Source: Acidobacteriota bacterium (lineage in GTDB: Bacteria; Acidobacteriota; Terriglobia; Acidiferrales; UBA7541). From it: a DNA stretch of 64,000 nt. A program made the position numbers and the translations under genes. Where the stretch lies: the NCBI GenBank assembly GCA_003225295.1, contig QHYZ01000056.1:62001-126000 (forward strand), in the 5' to 3' direction. This document shows positions 34,343 through 43,394 of this stretch, in pieces (positions within the stretch are counted from its first letter, which is position 1; each line of letters begins with the position of its first letter). The notes beneath the pieces were generated by a model, which was not told where the DNA came from, did no database searches, and was given only the letters and a program-made list of their open reading frames with translations.

Positions 34343-35821
34343 TTAGGCTTTAGCGAAACTGGCCACCGCGTCGCGCAAACGGCGGACCACGCGCTGCTGG
34401 CCGAGAACGACCATGGTGTCGAAGAGCGGCGGCGCTACGGCTTGGCCGACGATGGCCACGCGCGTGGCATTGATCAACAAGCCGGCTTTCACGCCGCCGG
34501 CTTCGGCCACCGCGCGGGAGGCGTGGTCGCATGCGTCGTGATTCCACTCGGCCAGCGCTTCGAGCCGATCGGCCAGTCTCCCGAGGAGTTCCGGCACTCT
34601 CGGATCTGTCCAGAATTTTTCCTTGGCCGCGGCGTCGCGCGTGAATTCGTCGCTGAAAAATGCGCGCGACCAACTCGAAAAATCCGGCAACAAGCGGATT
34701 CGCGGCCGCAGCAAATCGACGGTCTTTGACAACCAGGCATGATCTCGACCGTCCGCGCCGGGAGCGGCCCACTCCGGCTTCCACAATCCGCTGCGCTTCA
34801 ATTCATTTTCGACTTCCGGGAGCAACTCCTCGATCGGAAGTTTCTGCAGATACTGGGTGTTGAACCACTCGAGTTTCGGCCGGTCGAACACGGCGTTGGT
34901 GCGGCTCACGCCCTCCAGCGAAAATTTCCGCAGCAAATCTTTGGTTCGCAGAAACTCTTCGTCTCCCCCGGGAGACCAGCCGAGTAAAGCGAGAAAATTG
35001 CGGAAGGCTTCCGGCAGGAAGCCTTCGGCGCGGTACATGTTTACATCCGTTGCGCCGTGACGTTTCGAAAGGCGGGACTTGTCCGGGCCGAGAATCAGCG
35101 GCACATGCGCAAAAACAGGAGGTTCCGCACCCAGCGCGCGGTACAGCAGCACCTGTTTGGGAGTGTTCGAAAGGTGGTCCGCGCCACGAATCACGTGAGT
35201 GATGCGCATATCGATGTCGTCGACGACCACCCCCAGCTGATACATGGACTGGCCGAATTCTTGGTCGTCCTTCCCGGAACGCAACAAGACAAAGTCCTCG
35301 ATTTCATCGTTGGAGAACTCGCGCTCCCCAAATACCGCGTCCAGGAATTTCGTGGTTCCACCAAGGGGAACTTTGAAGCGCACCGCCGCTTTCACACCCG
35401 GCGTCGCGGGCCGGCCCTGGCGGCAGGCACAGCGCGTGACCCGACGTAGCTGCGGGCCTTCGCTGCTTTCTTCCTGGTGATCCCCGCCGACGTATTTTTC
35501 CGCCGGACAGTAGCACAAGAATGCCGCCCCGTTCGCCAAGCACTTTTTCGCGGCCGCGCGATACAGTTCCGTTCGCTCGGATTGGTAAAAGGGCCCCTCG
35601 TCCCAAGCGACGCCCAGCCACTCTAAGCCATCGAGAATTCCCCCGACCAGTTCGGGCTTATTGCGCTCGGCATCAGTGTCCTCGACGCGAAGAATCATCG
35701 TGCCGCCCTGGCCCCGTGCGAACAGCCAGTTAAACAGCGCGGTCCGGGCTCCTCCCAAGTGCAAATAACCGGTGGGGGAGGGGGCAAAGCGCACCCTCAC
35801 AGCGGATGTTTTATCATTCAT
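34343..35821 (-). CDS. gltX: Glutamyl-tRNA synthetase
   Basis: 492 residues, class I synthetase. HIGH-type motif at 21-24 appears as HLGG in RFAPSPTGYLHLGGARTALF; the KMSKS-type motif is SRLSKRHG in GPDKSRLSKRHGATDV. The catalytic core phrase MRITHVIRGADHLSNTPKQ and the helical C-terminal anticodon-binding part are complete. The ATG at 35821 directly precedes the fold; the frame is open 22 codons further. It charges tRNA-Glu (possibly also tRNA-Gln if non-discriminating, which would require GatCAB). Confidence 0.95.
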   Translation of the reverse strand: MNDKTSAVRVRFAPSPTGYLHLGGARTALFNWLFARGQGGTMILRVEDTDAERNKPELVGGILDGLEWLGVAWDEGPFYQSERTELYRAAAKKCLANGAAFLCYCPAEKYVGGDHQEESSEGPQLRRVTRCACRQGRPATPGVKAAVRFKVPLGGTTKFLDAVFGEREFSNDEIEDFVLLRSGKDDQEFGQSMYQLGVVVDDIDMRITHVIRGADHLSNTPKQVLLYRALGAEPPVFAHVPLILGPDKSRLSKRHGATDVNMYRAEGFLPEAFRNFLALLGWSPGGDEEFLRTKDLLRKFSLEGVSRTNAVFDRPKLEWFNTQYLQKLPIEELLPEVENELKRSGLWKPEWAAPGADGRDHAWLSKTVDLLRPRIRLLPDFSSWSRAFFSDEFTRDAAAKEKFWTDPRVPELLGRLADRLEALAEWNHDACDHASRAVAEAGGVKAGLLINATRVAIVGQAVAPPLFDTMVVLGQQRVVRRLRDAVASFAKA

Positions 35822-36188
35822 GTTCAGCGCGTCTTGGCACTTGAATCGAAGCTCTCTAGTGTAGCCAAACCCTCTATGTAGGTCCAACCGGCGAGTAGGG
35901 GCAAAGGCCAGACAGGCTGTGCTCCGGGGCCTTGATATCGTTATCTCCTAGATGCTGTCTCTTTGGCAACCAGTACTGCGGTATGCTTGCTTCCTGAAAA
36001 TTCCGTCATCCATAATCGTAACCAGTTTGTTTTGTGTACCGGCGCGACCTTCTAGCGTCGCCGCATGACTGTGCTCTCCTGCAGCCGGTGCGCTTGCCGG
36101 GCGACACCGTGGAGCCGAACGACGTTTGTGCCTCGGTGGCTAGCGGAGTAGAGTCCGCCATACGGGCGGAGAATCGAATGCGTTCCTG
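35822..36188. other. Intergenic region, about 370 bp, between divergent genes
   Basis: Lies between gltX (minus) and the cyclic-di-GMP gene (plus). No coding frame with family character. I looked for a tRNA and found no acceptor/T-loop pattern. Confidence 0.45.
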
Positions 36189-39100
36189 ATGCATCAGAGT
36201 TTTATTTCACTGGCCCTGCTGATCGCCACTGCTTTGGTGGCGGGCTTTTTCTCGTATATCCACAGCATCAAGCGCCAGACTTATCTGCTGCTGTGGACCG
36301 CCGCGTGGGCCGTCTTCGGACTTCATTACGTGTGGCTGACACTGGCTCCGTGGGCAGCAGCGAGCCCGCTGCAGAGCGCGTTGAATCATTGGCTTTTCGC
36401 GGTCTCCGGGGTGCTCTTTTTTCTGGGGGCACAACTTTACGCCCAGCGGAAGGCCTGGAACATTCCCGGGCTGGCTGTTGGGGTCCTGTTTGGATTTTGG
36501 GCTGCGGCCAATGCCGCCAACGCCTTTTCTGTCTCCGCGCTCATTCCCGGTTCGCTTCTCTACATCGCGGTCGCGGTGGTGTTCTGGCAGGAAAGCCGGC
36601 GGCAGGAAACTCTGGCAGACGGGCTGCTGGCTGTTTCCTTCGCTTCCTGGGGCGTTCTGTGGATCGCTCTGCACTTCCTGGATGCCACTCCGGAACTCCA
36701 GGGCGCAGGCATGAGCGTGGTTGCGGCGGCTCCCTGCGCGTTCGTGGCCATGCTTATGGTCATGGCGCTTTACGAAGAAGAAAAGCGGCGCATCGAGCGC
36801 AACATGCTGGCGCTTTCGAATCTCAATTTGGCGACCTCCAGCTTTGTGGGCGGCGAGATTCAGCGCATGCTGTCGCAAGCGCTGGACCGCGTGCTGGGTG
36901 TTGTGCGGCTGCCCGCCGGGGCGCTCTTTCTGCACCACGGTGATCCGCTGGGCCCGACGTCGGTCGTTGCCGTGGGCTTGAGTGACGAGTTTTGCCGCGC
37001 CGCTCAGGACGAAGGCCTGGACGATTATCTCGTCAGTCTGGTGTCGCGCCTCGGAGGCCTGCTTGAGGGGTTGCGTAGCGTGGTGGCCATCAGCCTGCAG
37101 GCCAAAGAGCAAGCCTTCGGGGTGCTGCTTCTCGGAACACCGGACAGCCGGCGCTTTACACCGGCGGAGCTGAGGCTGCTCCTCGCGCTGGGGCACCAGA
37201 TCGGCATGGCCGTAGAGAACAGCTATTTGATTCAGCAGACGGCGCGGCGGAGCGAAGAGCTTCACGTATTGAACGAGATCGGCCGCGCGCTCAGCTCCAC
37301 GCTGAACAAAGAAGACCTGACCAGGAAAGTGTGGGAGGAGCTGGGGCGGCTCTTTGACGTGGAAAATTTCTATATCGCGGAACTGGATCCGCTGCGCGAC
37401 GAAATCCAATTCGATCTCGAGATCGTGGATGGCGTGCGTCTGCCGAAGCGCACCCGCCCGGCAGGCAACCACATCTCCGAATACATCATTCGAACGCGGC
37501 AGCCGGTGCTCATCCGTGACAATTACGTGGGGGAGATGAAAAAGCTCGGTGTCGAGCCTCTGCGCACAAAAGGGTGCTTCTGCGGCGTGCCGCTGGTGGC
37601 CTATGATCACGCCATTGGCGCGATGGCGGTGTACTCCGACGAGGAGCGCGTTTTTGACGAAGGGCATTTGGAGCTTCTGCGCGTCCTGGCAAGCGAAGCG
37701 AGCATCGCGATTGAAAACGCCCGCCTGTTCAGCGAAGAGCGCACCAAGGCGCGGCACCTCACTCTGCTCAACACGATTTCTCGCAACGCCATCGCCACGC
37801 TCAATCCGGACGAGATGCTCGCCAAGATCACCGAGCAACTCGAATCCGGCCTGACCTACGATCACATCGGCATCGGCGTGCTGGACTACGCGACACGGGA
37901 AGTGGTGATCCAAGCCGAGGCCGGCAAACGCCGCGGGACGCTGGGGCAGCGCATCTCCCTTGGCGCGGGCCTGATCGGCCAGGTGGCCCGCAATGGCCAC
38001 ATGGCGGCATACCGCGCTTCCTCTCCTGCCGAAGCCGCGTTGCAGCCACTCTTGCCGGATTCCGTGGCGGCCGTCGCCTTGCCGGTCTTTTACGCCGAAC
38101 AGCTCCACGGCATCCTGTACATCGAGTCGTCCGTTCCCGTGGACTTCTCCGAGGAAGAAATTCTTCTGCTGCGCACGCTGGCCGACCTCATCGCCGGCGC
38201 GCTGCACAACGCGCTTTCTTTCCAAAAGGCGCAGGAACAGGCCATCACCGACGGACTCACCGGTGTGAAGACCCATCGTTTTTTCATGGAAGCATTGTCC
38301 GCGGAATGGAAGCGCTCCACTCGAGCCGGCCGGGGCTTTGCGCTGGTGCTCATGGACCTCGACCGCTTCAAATTCGTGAACGATTTCTACGGACACCTCG
38401 AAGGCGACCTCGTTCTGCAGCGCGTCGGGCAGATCCTGGAGACCAATTGCCGGCGCTCCGACGTGGTAGCCCGCTACGGCGGGGACGAGTTTGTCATTCT
38501 GATGCCGGAAACCAATATGGAACATGCGCGGCAACTGGCCAGCAAGCTCCGTGGGTGGGTATCCGCCGATGGGCTGTTGCGCGACAAAAACATAAGCGCC
38601 AGCTTCGGCATCGCCTGCTATCCGCTCCACGGCTCGTCACCGCAAGAGCTAATCCAAGTGGCCGACGCCTCGATGTATCTTTCCAAACATCAGGGCGGCA
38701 ACGCTGTCTCAACCGCCGATCACTTCGATCCCAACGAAGCAAAGAAATGGAAACGTGACGTCCTCGAAGCCTATCTGGGAGTGACGCTCAAGCGGCTTTT
38801 CTCCACGGGCCCCGAGGCCTTTGAAGAGATCTACCAGCGCTTGCGACAATTCACCGAATCGCTAGCGGCGACCGAACCAAATAACGGCCAGTCAGCCGCG
38901 GCCTCGGCCCAGGGTAGGCAGGCTCTCCCGCACGCGGTGCTTGACACCGTCACCTCGCTGGCCCTGGCGATCGACGCCAAGGATCACTACACCCAAGGCC
39001 ACTCGCAGAAAGTCTCTGCGTATGCGACGCTGGTCGCAGAAGCCATGGGGATCAAAGACGAGGAAATGGAAGAGATTCGTCTGGGTGCCGTGCTTCACGA

Positions 39101-39539
39101 CATCGGCAAGGTCGGTATCCCGGAAAGCATCTTGAACAAGAACGGCCCGCTCAATCCCGAAGAGTGGGAGACCATGAAGGCACACGTGAAGTTTGGCGCG
39201 AAGATCCTCGACCCGCTGACGCCGCTCGCGCGTATCCGCGAAATGGTTCTTCACCACCACGAATTCTTCGACGGCTCGGGCTATCCAGACGCATTGATCG
39301 GGGAGAACATTCCCTTGGGCGCGCGCATCATTGCGATCGCCGACGCCTACGACACCATCACCAGCGACCGCACCTACAAGCGGGCCCGTAAAGCAATTGA
39401 CGCTCTGGCCGAGCTAGAGCGCTGCGCGAATGCGCAATTTGACGGAGCCATCGTGGAGATTTTTGTCCGCACCATGAGGGCGCAACCTAACCCGATCATT
39501 GAAGTTGCCGCGACCACCGGCCCGGTGCGCGGCAGCTGA
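36189..39539 (+). CDS. Membrane-bound triple-GAF GGDEF/HD-GYP bifunctional cyclic-di-GMP protein
   Basis: 1116 residues. About seven membrane helices (1-200), three GAF-like sensor domains (roughly 235-350, 355-510, 525-680), a GGDEF cyclase domain with intact YGGDEF near residue 764 and an inhibitory RxxD site (RRSD) five residues before it, then a HD-GYP phosphodiesterase with LHDIGK near 968, HHHEFFDGSGYP near 1030 and ADAYDTITSDRTYK. Both making and breaking activities appear preserved in one chain, which would set cyclic-di-GMP levels from membrane or ligand signals, plausibly affecting exopolysaccharide made by nearby genes (inference). The ATG at 36189 precedes the first helix. Confidence 0.92.
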   Translation: MHQSFISLALLIATALVAGFFSYIHSIKRQTYLLLWTAAWAVFGLHYVWLTLAPWAAASPLQSALNHWLFAVSGVLFFLGAQLYAQRKAWNIPGLAVGVLFGFWAAANAANAFSVSALIPGSLLYIAVAVVFWQESRRQETLADGLLAVSFASWGVLWIALHFLDATPELQGAGMSVVAAAPCAFVAMLMVMALYEEEKRRIERNMLALSNLNLATSSFVGGEIQRMLSQALDRVLGVVRLPAGALFLHHGDPLGPTSVVAVGLSDEFCRAAQDEGLDDYLVSLVSRLGGLLEGLRSVVAISLQAKEQAFGVLLLGTPDSRRFTPAELRLLLALGHQIGMAVENSYLIQQTARRSEELHVLNEIGRALSSTLNKEDLTRKVWEELGRLFDVENFYIAELDPLRDEIQFDLEIVDGVRLPKRTRPAGNHISEYIIRTRQPVLIRDNYVGEMKKLGVEPLRTKGCFCGVPLVAYDHAIGAMAVYSDEERVFDEGHLELLRVLASEASIAIENARLFSEERTKARHLTLLNTISRNAIATLNPDEMLAKITEQLESGLTYDHIGIGVLDYATREVVIQAEAGKRRGTLGQRISLGAGLIGQVARNGHMAAYRASSPAEAALQPLLPDSVAAVALPVFYAEQLHGILYIESSVPVDFSEEEILLLRTLADLIAGALHNALSFQKAQEQAITDGLTGVKTHRFFMEALSAEWKRSTRAGRGFALVLMDLDRFKFVNDFYGHLEGDLVLQRVGQILETNCRRSDVVARYGGDEFVILMPETNMEHARQLASKLRGWVSADGLLRDKNISASFGIACYPLHGSSPQELIQVADASMYLSKHQGGNAVSTADHFDPNEAKKWKRDVLEAYLGVTLKRLFSTGPEAFEEIYQRLRQFTESLAATEPNNGQSAAASAQGRQALPHAVLDTVTSLALAIDAKDHYTQGHSQKVSAYATLVAEAMGIKDEEMEEIRLGAVLHDIGKVGIPESILNKNGPLNPEEWETMKAHVKFGAKILDPLTPLARIREMVLHHHEFFDGSGYPDALIGENIPLGARIIAIADAYDTITSDRTYKRARKAIDALAELERCANAQFDGAIVEIFVRTMRAQPNPIIEVAATTGPVRGS

Positions 39540-39565
39540 TCAGGGCGGTTCAAAATGGAAAGTGC

Positions 39566-40051
39566 TCAGCGCGCCTCGAGGTCCACTTCCTTGATGGGCA
39601 GATCCCAATGAGCTTCCAGGATTTCGAAGCGGCGTTGTTCTTCTTTTTTGAAGCTGTCTTGATCGGGATAGAGCTGCTTGGTGAGCACCGAGCTGTCAAA
39701 ATTGTCGTTGGCAATGGTGGCATTCTTGAAAGCGATGGTTACCCGATAATCCCAACGGCCGTCTTCGGTGGTGTGATACCGCGGAACGGTCATGCTCACC
39801 CTCAACATACGCCCCAGCTCCATCTCCTTGGCGAGAACTGGATAATGGTTTTTCTTGAAGAGCGCCAGGAATTCCTCGGCGTGCCCCCACTTGGCCTTGT
39901 AGTAGTACTCAATCACGTACGGTTGGTCTTTTCCATCGGCGGCCAAACCACGCTGAGGCGGGGCAGCTCCGATGGTTGACGACCAAAGAAGCGCCGCCAG
40001 CCCAAGCGCAGCGATCGCCGGGCCCTTGGCCTTGAAGATTGGAATTTGCAT
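39566..40051 (-). CDS. Secreted protein of unknown function
   Basis: 161 residues. Signal peptide (PAIAALGLAALLWSSTIGAAPPQ), then an alpha/beta region (VIEYYYKAKWGHAEEFLALF, YPVLAKEMELGRMLRVSMTV, WDYRVTIAFKNATIA) that reads like a dimeric alpha-beta-barrel (NIPSNAP/EthD-like) fold, but I cannot name the family. Strong ribosome-binding site (GGGGAGGAG) upstream of ATG 40051. Divergent from the OsmC-like gene, sharing a 137-bp promoter region. Confidence 0.72.
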   Translation of the reverse strand: MQIPIFKAKGPAIAALGLAALLWSSTIGAAPPQRGLAADGKDQPYVIEYYYKAKWGHAEEFLALFKKNHYPVLAKEMELGRMLRVSMTVPRYHTTEDGRWDYRVTIAFKNATIANDNFDSSVLTKQLYPDQDSFKKEEQRRFEILEAHWDLPIKEVDLEAR

Positions 40052-40188
40052 TGGCTCGCTCCTCCCCTAGCGCCATCGACAGTACAAGCCGGGCCAGGCA
40101 ATTTAAACCAAAAAGCAGAGCCCATGGTACAACGGGTGTAGCTCGTTTCAAATTCCGCCTCCTGTTATCCTTTCCCCGGGGAGGTCGC

Positions 40189-40602
40189 ATGCAGACCGGA
40201 TCGGTGAAGTGGATTGGCGAACAGAAATACGTGGCCACCAGCCCGTCTGGACACGCCATGACCATTGATTCCGACCGGGCCTCCAACCAGGCGCCCGGCC
40301 CGATGGAGCTGCTGCTGCTGGCGCTCGGAGCCTGCACCGCCACCGACGTGGTCATCATCCTGGACAAGAAGCGCCAGAAGCTGGAATCCCTGGAAGTGAT
40401 CTGCTCGGGGGAACGTGCGGCGTCCCCACCCACGGTGTGGACCAAGCTGGAAATACTCTATCGTCTCGGCGGCCAACTCGACGACGGGGCGGTAAAGCAC
40501 GCCATCCAGCTCAGCGAGGACAAGTACTGCTCGGTTGCCGCCATGCTGAGGAAAACTGCGACCCTTTCGTGGCGCTATGAAATTCTTCCGCCGGCCTCCT
40601 AG
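40189..40602 (+). CDS. OsmC/Ohr-family protein
   Basis: 137 residues. OsmC fold phrases: GSVKWIGEQKYVATSPSGHA, GPMELLLLALGACTATDVV with the first redox cysteine, and AIQLSEDKYCSVAAML with the second. It is therefore probably a thiol peroxidase for organic hydroperoxides or, as in the YhfA branch, a related protein without defined substrate. Start at 40189 has GGGGAGG 4 nt upstream; the frame continues 50 codons upstream with no family match. Confidence 0.85.
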   Translation: MQTGSVKWIGEQKYVATSPSGHAMTIDSDRASNQAPGPMELLLLALGACTATDVVIILDKKRQKLESLEVICSGERAASPPTVWTKLEILYRLGGQLDDGAVKHAIQLSEDKYCSVAAMLRKTATLSWRYEILPPAS

Positions 40603-40738
40603 CGGCGGACCCCACGTTCCGCGGCCCCCGCCTCCACCGTACTGAATGAGACAATCCCAGTACCAGCTTATAACTACGCGAAAGTATAATAATTCCAGTT
40701 TGCTCTCAAGATGAGACTAATTGTGTTATGTTTGGGGC

Positions 40739-41312
40739 ATGGCAAGACCCAGAAAGATCGACTCGGGTTTGGTGAAGCAGGCCCAACTGTTGGCGTCTCG
40801 AACAGACGACATTCAGGAATTGCGCATGGCGCAAGCGGTTCTGTTGCCCGCCTTGGGACAAATGACCTTGAAGGCCGCCGCCAAGGTGATCGGCGTTGGG
40901 CGGGCCACCGTGGCGCGGCTCCAGACAAGGTTTCGGCGTCGCAAGGGGAGCACTCAACCGACGCCCCGGCGGTGGGGAGGGCGGCGGCGGGCGCTGATGA
41001 AACTGGAAGAGGAGCAGGCCTTTTTGTCCGCCTGGAAACCCCAGGCCGAGCAAGGCCAATTGGTGGTCGTGACGCCGCTCCAGGTGGCGCTGGAAGAAAA
41101 GCTCGGTCGCCGGGTCAAGCCCTCGGTGCTGTATCGGCTGCTGGATCGCCACCACTGGCGCAAAGTGGCCCCCGACACACGACATCCCAAGACCCAGCCA
41201 GGCCTGCAAGACGAATGGGAAAAAAAACGCTACCCCAAGAGTTGGAGGCCGTGCTGACTGCGCAGGCCGTGCGCGAGCGTCCGATTCGGCTGATGTTTCA
41301 GGACGAGGCCCG
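40739..41312 (+). pseudogene. Truncated IS630-family transposase with frameshift
   Basis: The first frame (40739-41257) encodes the helix-turn-helix part (MARPRKIDSG, LKAAAKVIGVGRATVARL) and the region up to WEKK. A run of eight A at 41220-41227 allows a -1 shift into TLPQELEAVLTAQAVRERP and RLMFQDEAR, the beginning of the DDE catalytic domain, as in IS630 elements made by frameshifting. Homology stops at the FQDEAR motif, so most of the catalytic domain is missing. The 3' side joins the DUF5916 remnant. I could not identify terminal inverted repeats or a TA duplication with confidence. Confidence 0.75.
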
Positions 41313-41320
41313 TGCGGCCG

Positions 41321-41710
41321 GGTTGGACTACGCCTCCGTTCACACCCGGGCAAAGTGTTTTCAACAATTACCTTAACCGCGCCAAGCTGAATTACCAGTT
41401 CACCAAAGAATTGTCGCTGCGGTTGATTCTGGACTACAACACGACCATCGCCAATGCGCAACTCCTCGACGTGCAGACGAATCTGGGCGGCGTCAATGGC
41501 GGACCGTTCGCTCCCACTAAACTCTTTACCACCGATGTGCTGCTGACCTACTTGCTGCACCCCGGTACGGCGGTGTACGCCGGCTACAACAATGGCTTCA
41601 CCGATTTGTCTTTGGCCAATGTGGCCGGCGGGATCGGACCGCGCGGCTCGCCGGCCAACACCACCAATCGCCTGTTTTTCGTCAAGCTCAGCTATCTGTT
41701 CCCCTACTAG
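41321..41710 (+). pseudogene. C-terminal barrel fragment of a DUF5916-type outer-membrane protein
   Basis: The fragment reads LDYASVHTRAK, then after a one-base shift in a T-run (41358-41361) [49 protein letters not shown] and [11 protein letters not shown] at the stop, matching the end of carbohydrate-binding-9/DUF5916 beta-barrel proteins that are about 700-900 residues when whole. Everything upstream has been replaced by the IS630 remnant. Not expected to be functional. Boundaries are approximate. Confidence 0.7.
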
Positions 41711-41799
41711 GCTGCGCATGTCTTAACCTTGTAACGCCCAGGCGCAATCGCATAAAATTCAGCTTCCTTGTTGGGGGTAGCAAAAAGCACAGGAGCATC

Positions 41800-42795
41800 A
41801 TGTCCCACCGCATTGCGGCAAAAATTACGGGTGTAGCCGGTTACGTTCCGCCAAAGGTGATGACCAACGCGGATCTGGAGAAAATCGTGGAGACCAGCGA
41901 CGAATGGATCCGCACGCGCACCGGGATCCGGGAACGCCACGTCGCGGCGAAGGGCACGGCCACCTCGCACATGGCCACAGAAGCCACCAAGGCTTTGCTG
42001 GCCGAAACCAAAACAGATCCCGCGGAGATCGACCTTATCGTGCTTGCCACGGTTACCCCGGACATGTTTTTCCCCGCCACCGCTTGCCTGGTTCAGGAGC
42101 GCATTGGCGCGAAAAAGGCCTGGGGCTTTGACCTGTCCGCGGCGTGTTCCGGCTTTGCCTACGCGCTGACCGTCGGAGCGCAGTTCGTCAGCGCGGGCAC
42201 GCACAGGAAAGTGCTGGTCATCGGCAGCGATACCATGACTTCCGTTCTGGATTACACGGATCGCGCAACGTGTGTGCTGTTCGGCGATGGCGCGGGCGCG
42301 GTGCTGCTCGAGGCCGCGGGCTCGAGCGAAGGGATCCTCGATTTCGCCCATGACGTGGATGGCTCAGGGGGAGCATTTCTCTACATGCCGGGTGGCGGGT
42401 CGCTCCATCCCTCCAGCCAGGAAACCGTCCAGAAGCGCATGCACTATGTCCACCAGGAAGGCTCGCAGGTGTTCAAGTACGCGGTGCGGCGGATGTCCGA
42501 GATGGCGTCACATCTGCTAAATAAGAATGGCTTTACCAAAGACGATCTGAAGCTGCTGGTGCCGCACCAGGCTAACTTGCGCATTATTCGAGCCACGCAG
42601 GAGCGACTGGGACTAGACGATTCCAAGGTGGTGGCGAACATTGACCGGTATGGCAACACCACGGCGGGTACGATTCCGCTGGGGCTGCGCGATGCCGTAG
42701 AACAGGGGCGCGTGCACAAGGGCGACCTGGTGCTGATTGTCACCGTGGGTGCGGGGTACACGACCGGTGGCGTGCTGCTGCGCTGGGCGTACTAG
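41800..42795 (+). CDS. fabH: 3-oxoacyl-ACP synthase III (beta-ketoacyl-ACP synthase III)
   Basis: 331 residues. Catalytic triad Cys116 ([13 protein letters not shown]), His256 (VPHQANLRI) and Asn286 (YGNTTAGT) with normal spacing; [16 protein letters not shown] near the N-terminus is characteristic. It condenses acetyl- or branched acyl-CoA with malonyl-ACP to start fatty acid synthesis. It stands alone, without plsX, fabD or acpP beside it; a second copy elsewhere is possible. Starts 89 bp after the DUF5916 fragment. Confidence 0.93.
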   Translation: MSHRIAAKITGVAGYVPPKVMTNADLEKIVETSDEWIRTRTGIRERHVAAKGTATSHMATEATKALLAETKTDPAEIDLIVLATVTPDMFFPATACLVQERIGAKKAWGFDLSAACSGFAYALTVGAQFVSAGTHRKVLVIGSDTMTSVLDYTDRATCVLFGDGAGAVLLEAAGSSEGILDFAHDVDGSGGAFLYMPGGGSLHPSSQETVQKRMHYVHQEGSQVFKYAVRRMSEMASHLLNKNGFTKDDLKLLVPHQANLRIIRATQERLGLDDSKVVANIDRYGNTTAGTIPLGLRDAVEQGRVHKGDLVLIVTVGAGYTTGGVLLRWAY

Positions 42796-43394
42796 CGGTG
42801 ACTGGTGCCAGAGTAACCGGCGAGTGAAAGGCGTGCCGGGCGATTGCCGGTAATTCTTCAATGAGCAGTTGGACTTCCACGGCCATAACGGCAGCGAACC
42901 GCGGCACTCATCTTCCGCGGCGACCATAGATCAATAAACGGCTTGGTTGATCCTTAATTTAGTACGTGCTTTTATTCTCTTGTACGGCAGTCGACTGCTA
43001 GGGAAGGGATGTCACAGGCGTTTGTTGGAGGGCCGGTAGGCTGCAGATTTCGTCTAACCAATCCATATCTCGGTATCTCCTACCAATTGCTAGAGCCAAG
43101 CCTGCCCGCGCCAGCAAGCGGTGTGCATACCTAAGTTCTAAGTACTTATTCCAGTTAAGATTGGACACACTCCAAAAAATGCTTTCTGGCCCCTGTCTTG
43201 CTGACAAGACAAACTAAGCTCTCGACCGATGGTGACTCGTAAAATTTCTCTTGGCCTACCTCAGCAAGCTGCTTGATATGACGCAGCGCGTATGGACAGG
43301 AGGGTGTTACCTGGAACTTGGCCCGATGCAGGGTAGGAAGTTTTCGATTGGTGGGGTGAATCACAAGCACTTATGAAAAGGGGTGGATCAAGTT
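42796..43394. other. Intergenic region, about 600 bp, lower GC than neighbours
   Basis: No convincing gene. Two short minus-strand open frames (42998-43207, 43155-43370) read like protein in places but have no good start, no family resemblance and overlap in different frames. Lower GC than flanking genes suggests regulatory DNA for the TonB receptor gene or decayed foreign sequence. Confidence 0.45.

Noticed and set aside
35822-36188. Search for a tRNA between gltX and the cyclic-di-GMP gene
   Set aside because: No acceptor stem or T-loop pattern could be assembled.
36207-38630. An 807-codon minus-strand open frame
   Set aside because: Antisense to the GAF/GGDEF gene; high-GC third positions create it. 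No motif seen.
42998-43370. Two small minus-strand frames before the TonB receptor
   Set aside because: Different frames, no proper start codons and no family; possibly a decayed gene but not supportable.
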